64,000 nucleotides of DNA, taken from contig JACKNX010000003.1 in NCBI GenBank assembly GCA_024234635.1, forward strand, positions 277,526-341,525, read 5' to 3'. The stretch is from Pseudomonadales bacterium (GTDB taxonomy: Bacteria; Pseudomonadota; Gammaproteobacteria; Pseudomonadales; Azotimanducaceae). The notes beneath the pieces were generated by a model, which worked only from the letters and a program-made list of their open reading frames with translations, had not been told where the DNA came from and ran no database searches. Each line of letters starts with the position of its first letter. Within the stretch, counting starts at the first letter, position 1. The position numbers and the translations under genes were made by a program. This document shows, one piece after another, positions 61,654 to 64,000 of this stretch.

Positions 61654-63153
61654 TTGACCAACATCATGCAAGCCGAGGAATTCGAGCGCTGGAAAGCTGC
61701 GGGCTACAACCGTATTCCGGTGATCGTGGAGACGCTCGCTGATCTCGACACGCCGCTGTCGACGTATCTCAAGCTTGCCCGCGGCCCCTTCTCCTACCTG
61801 CTGGAATCCTATCCCGGCGAGGAGAAGTGGAGTCGTTACTCGATGATCGGTTTGCCCGCGGCAACCATCGTGCGCGTCACCGGCGACCTGGTCGAGGTCA
61901 TCACCAACGGCAACGTGACGGAGCGGGTGGAGACAGAGGACCCGCTTGCCTTCATCACTGCATTCCAGGCGCGCTTCCGGGTTGCCCCCGTGGACGGCCT
62001 GCCGCGCTTCTACGGCGGGCTGGTCGGCTATTTCGGGTACGACTCGGTGCGCTACGTCGAGCCGCGCCTGAAACACTCGGCACCGCCGGAAACCCTGCAA
62101 ACGCCCGATATGCTGCTGATGCTGTCCGAAGACGTGGTGGTCTTTGACAACGTACGCGGCCGTATGCAGCTCGTCAGCCTGGTGGATGCGGACGATCCGC
62201 AGGCGCTGCCAACCGCACGGGAGCAGCTGAAGGAGCGCGTCCGCCGTCTCGGAGACGCCCCGCCCGCCATTCCGCGCGCCACCGCCAATCGCCCAACCGA
62301 CGAGCAGGACTTCCTTTCCGGCTTTGGCGAAGCGCCGTTCAGGGACGCCGTGGAGCGCATACGCGAGTACATCCGTGCCGGTGATGTCATGCAGGTGGTG
62401 CTGTCGCAGCGGATGAGCATCCCGTTTGGCGCCGACGCACTGGATCTCTACCGCGCGCTACGCAGTCTCAACCCTTCCCCCTACATGTACTTCATGGATC
62501 TGGACGATTTCCAGATCGTCAGCTCTTCCCCGGAGATCCTCGCTCGCCTGGAAGACGGCCTGATCACCAACCGGCCGCTGGCAGGCACCCGACGCCGTGG
62601 ACACACGCCGGAGGAAGATGCGCTGTTTGAAGCGGAGCTGCGCTCCGATCCCAAGGAAATCGCCGAACACCTGATGCTGATCGATCTCGGTCGAAATGAC
62701 GTGGGCCGGGTCGCTGCGACGGGCTCCGTTGAGGTGACGGAAAAGTTTGTCATCGAGCGCTATTCCCACGTCATGCACCTCTCCAGCAACGTCATCGGGC
62801 GCCTGAAGCCCGGTGCCACGGCAATGGACGTGCTGCGCGCGACTCTGCCGGTGGGTACGCTCTCGGGCGCCCCGAAAATCCGCGCCATGGAAATCATCGA
62901 CGAACTTGAACCCGTAAAACGGGGAATCTATGGCGGCGCGGTTGGCTATCTTGCCTGGAACGGCAACATGGACATGGCCATTGCCATCCGCACCGCAATC
63001 GTCAAGGACGGCACGCTCTACATCCAGGCTGGCGGCGGTGTCGTCGCCGACAGTGTCGGGCGACTCGAATGGAAGGAAAGCATGAACAAGGCACGGGCGA
63101 TCTTCCGTGCCGCCGCGATGGCGGAAAACCGGCTGGAGAAGCTTGACGACTGA
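61654..63153 (+). CDS. trpE: Anthranilate synthase component I
   Basis: Makes anthranilate from chorismate with ammonia from TrpG, the first step of tryptophan synthesis. The 499 residues contain the feedback segment LLESYPGEEKWSRYSMIG near residue 48, the catalytic IRAGDVMQVVLSQRM, LAGTRRRG, the metal site LIDLGRNDVGRVA and GTLSGAPKIRAMEIID. GGAGG three bases upstream favours the TTG at 61654; an ATG four codons later is possible. No leader peptide or attenuator was found in the 77-bp gap after gph, and trpG is beyond the window or elsewhere. Confidence 0.95.
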   Translation: MTNIMQAEEFERWKAAGYNRIPVIVETLADLDTPLSTYLKLARGPFSYLLESYPGEEKWSRYSMIGLPAATIVRVTGDLVEVITNGNVTERVETEDPLAFITAFQARFRVAPVDGLPRFYGGLVGYFGYDSVRYVEPRLKHSAPPETLQTPDMLLMLSEDVVVFDNVRGRMQLVSLVDADDPQALPTAREQLKERVRRLGDAPPAIPRATANRPTDEQDFLSGFGEAPFRDAVERIREYIRAGDVMQVVLSQRMSIPFGADALDLYRALRSLNPSPYMYFMDLDDFQIVSSSPEILARLEDGLITNRPLAGTRRRGHTPEEDALFEAELRSDPKEIAEHLMLIDLGRNDVGRVAATGSVEVTEKFVIERYSHVMHLSSNVIGRLKPGATAMDVLRATLPVGTLSGAPKIRAMEIIDELEPVKRGIYGGAVGYLAWNGNMDMAIAIRTAIVKDGTLYIQAGGGVVADSVGRLEWKESMNKARAIFRAAAMAENRLEKLDD

Positions 63154-63227
63154 TTCATTCACCTGTTCAAACAGATGACCCCTGCGTCGTGCTTCTCCAT
63201 CAGGTGCCTGAACTTGCAGATCGTCGG

Positions 63228-64000
63228 TCAGGCCACATCGGCGAAAGTGCGTTCCATACGCTTGAAATAGATCACCCCGATCACTAACAGCACAAGACTC
63301 ACAACTAGCGATACGAGGATTGACTGCACCGGAAACTGAACAGTTCCCAGAAGCGCCCATCGGAAGCCCTCAATAACGCCTACCATCGGGTTAACTCCAT
63401 ACAGTATCTGCAGAAATCCATCCTTTACCATGCTAAGCGGGTAGACAACCGGCGTGGCGTACATCCAGATCTGAATGAGGAAGGGAGCAGCATGTTTGAC
63501 GTCGCGAAACTGGACATTCATTGCACTGAGCACCAACGACACACCAAGCGAAGCAACGAGCGCCAAACCGAATACAAAGGGGATCGCGAGATAACGCAGT
63601 GTGGGCAGGTACCCGTACCAGCTTGCGAATGCACACACCAAGCCGAGCGCTATACAGAAATCCACAGCCGCCGAAGAGATGGCAGCAAGCGGTATGCCCA
63701 GACGTGGGAAATAAACCTGCTTCAAGATACTACCGGAGCCGACAAGGCTGTCCGAGCCACGCGCGACGGCACTGGAGAAGAACTGCCAGGGTACCAAGCC
63801 AGCAAACACGAACACCGGATAAGGGAATCCATCAGTCGGCAGCTTCGCAATTCGCCCGAAGATGATGGAAAAGATCACCATCATCGCAATGGGTTGCATG
63901 AACACCCAGGCCATGCCGAAGACCGTTTGCTTGTAGCGAACCTTCACCTCACGCAGCGTCAGGTTGAGTACCAGTTCGCGATACGCCCACAATTCCCGGA
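63228..64000 (-). CDS. ABC-2 polysaccharide export permease (Wzm-like), 5' end missing
   Basis: Membrane subunit of an O-antigen or capsule exporter of the ABC-2 type. The frame stays open to the right edge, so the true start lies outside (an in-frame TTG at 63992 is probably internal, since codons for Arg-Glu-Leu-Trp-Ala-Tyr-Arg-Glu-Leu continue the family's usual N-terminus). Visible are the amphipathic NLTLREVKVRYKQT, about six membrane helices, MYATPVVYPLSMV and the re-entrant region VNPMVGVIEGFRWALLG. Its base composition is clearly more AT-rich than its neighbours, suggesting an acquired polysaccharide locus. It converges on trpE. Confidence 0.88.
   Translation of the reverse strand, partial: RELWAYRELVLNLTLREVKVRYKQTVFGMAWVFMQPIAMMVIFSIIFGRIAKLPTDGFPYPVFVFAGLVPWQFFSSAVARGSDSLVGSGSILKQVYFPRLGIPLAAISSAAVDFCIALGLVCAFASWYGYLPTLRYLAIPFVFGLALVASLGVSLVLSAMNVQFRDVKHAAPFLIQIWMYATPVVYPLSMVKDGFLQILYGVNPMVGVIEGFRWALLGTVQFPVQSILVSLVVSLVLLVIGVIYFKRMERTFADVA

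Noticed and set aside
1..64000. Insertion sequences, prophage genes, CRISPR arrays, toxin-antitoxin or defence systems
   Set aside because: No transposase, integrase, Cas or recognisable toxin-antitoxin products and no regularly spaced direct repeats were seen.

Overview
This window looks like a chromosome segment of a high-GC gammaproteobacterium that is not an enterobacterium. The evidence is gene order. Two long housekeeping blocks have, from memory of the family and not from a search, nearly the order seen in Pseudomonas. They are joined end to end here, with a short accessory stretch between them. About 60 protein genes were identified. One RNA locus stands out: a CAU-anticodon tRNA gene split by a 253-nt group I intron.

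Block 1 (1-32464) is envelope biogenesis plus core metabolism. It starts with the divergent pair zapE (partial) and a DegS/AlgW-type protease. It then reads leftward through mlaFEDCB-ibaG-murA-hisG-hisD (phospholipid transport, first peptidoglycan step, two histidine genes). Rightward from the same divergent centre runs kdsC-lptCAB-rpoN-hpf-ptsN-rapZ-npr (Kdo synthesis, LPS export, sigma-54, nitrogen PTS), then mgtE. Next come pmbA and tldD around yjgA, the large AsmA-like yhdP, rng, maf and mreBCD, and the divergent gatCAB amidotransferase operon.

Junction (32465-36770) is the accessory stretch: a stand-alone CBS-pair protein, a DUF35 zinc-ribbon protein with an SCP2-type thiolase, a YfcE-like phosphodiesterase, an O-antigen-ligase-like membrane protein, and about 310 bp of non-coding DNA packed with perfect hairpins. 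It ends at the intron-bearing tRNA-Ile2(CAU) gene.

Block 2 (36771-63153) is the macromolecular-synthesis region read leftward (rpsU-yqeY-manC-dnaG-rpoD-tRNA), with a sugar-nucleotide gene (manC) lodged between yqeY and dnaG. Divergent from it are tsaD-folB. Then, leftward, come cca, the stress trio prkA-yeaH-spoVR, and lptD-surA-pdxA-rsmA-apaG-apaH. Rightward are amgK-murU (peptidoglycan recycling), a DnaJ-type co-chaperone, rpe, gph and trpE. The window closes inside a noticeably AT-richer ABC-2 polysaccharide-export permease, which suggests an O-antigen/capsule cluster continues to the right.

Envelope genes dominate: LPS export (lptA, B, C, D), outer-membrane lipid asymmetry (mla), shape (mreBCD), cell-wall supply (murA) and salvage (amgK/murU), porin folding (surA, degS), and surface polysaccharide (waaL-like, manC, Wzm-like). 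Most intergenic hairpins lack a U-tract; the one after the thiolase gene is the clear canonical terminator. No insertion sequence, prophage, CRISPR array or rRNA gene was seen.
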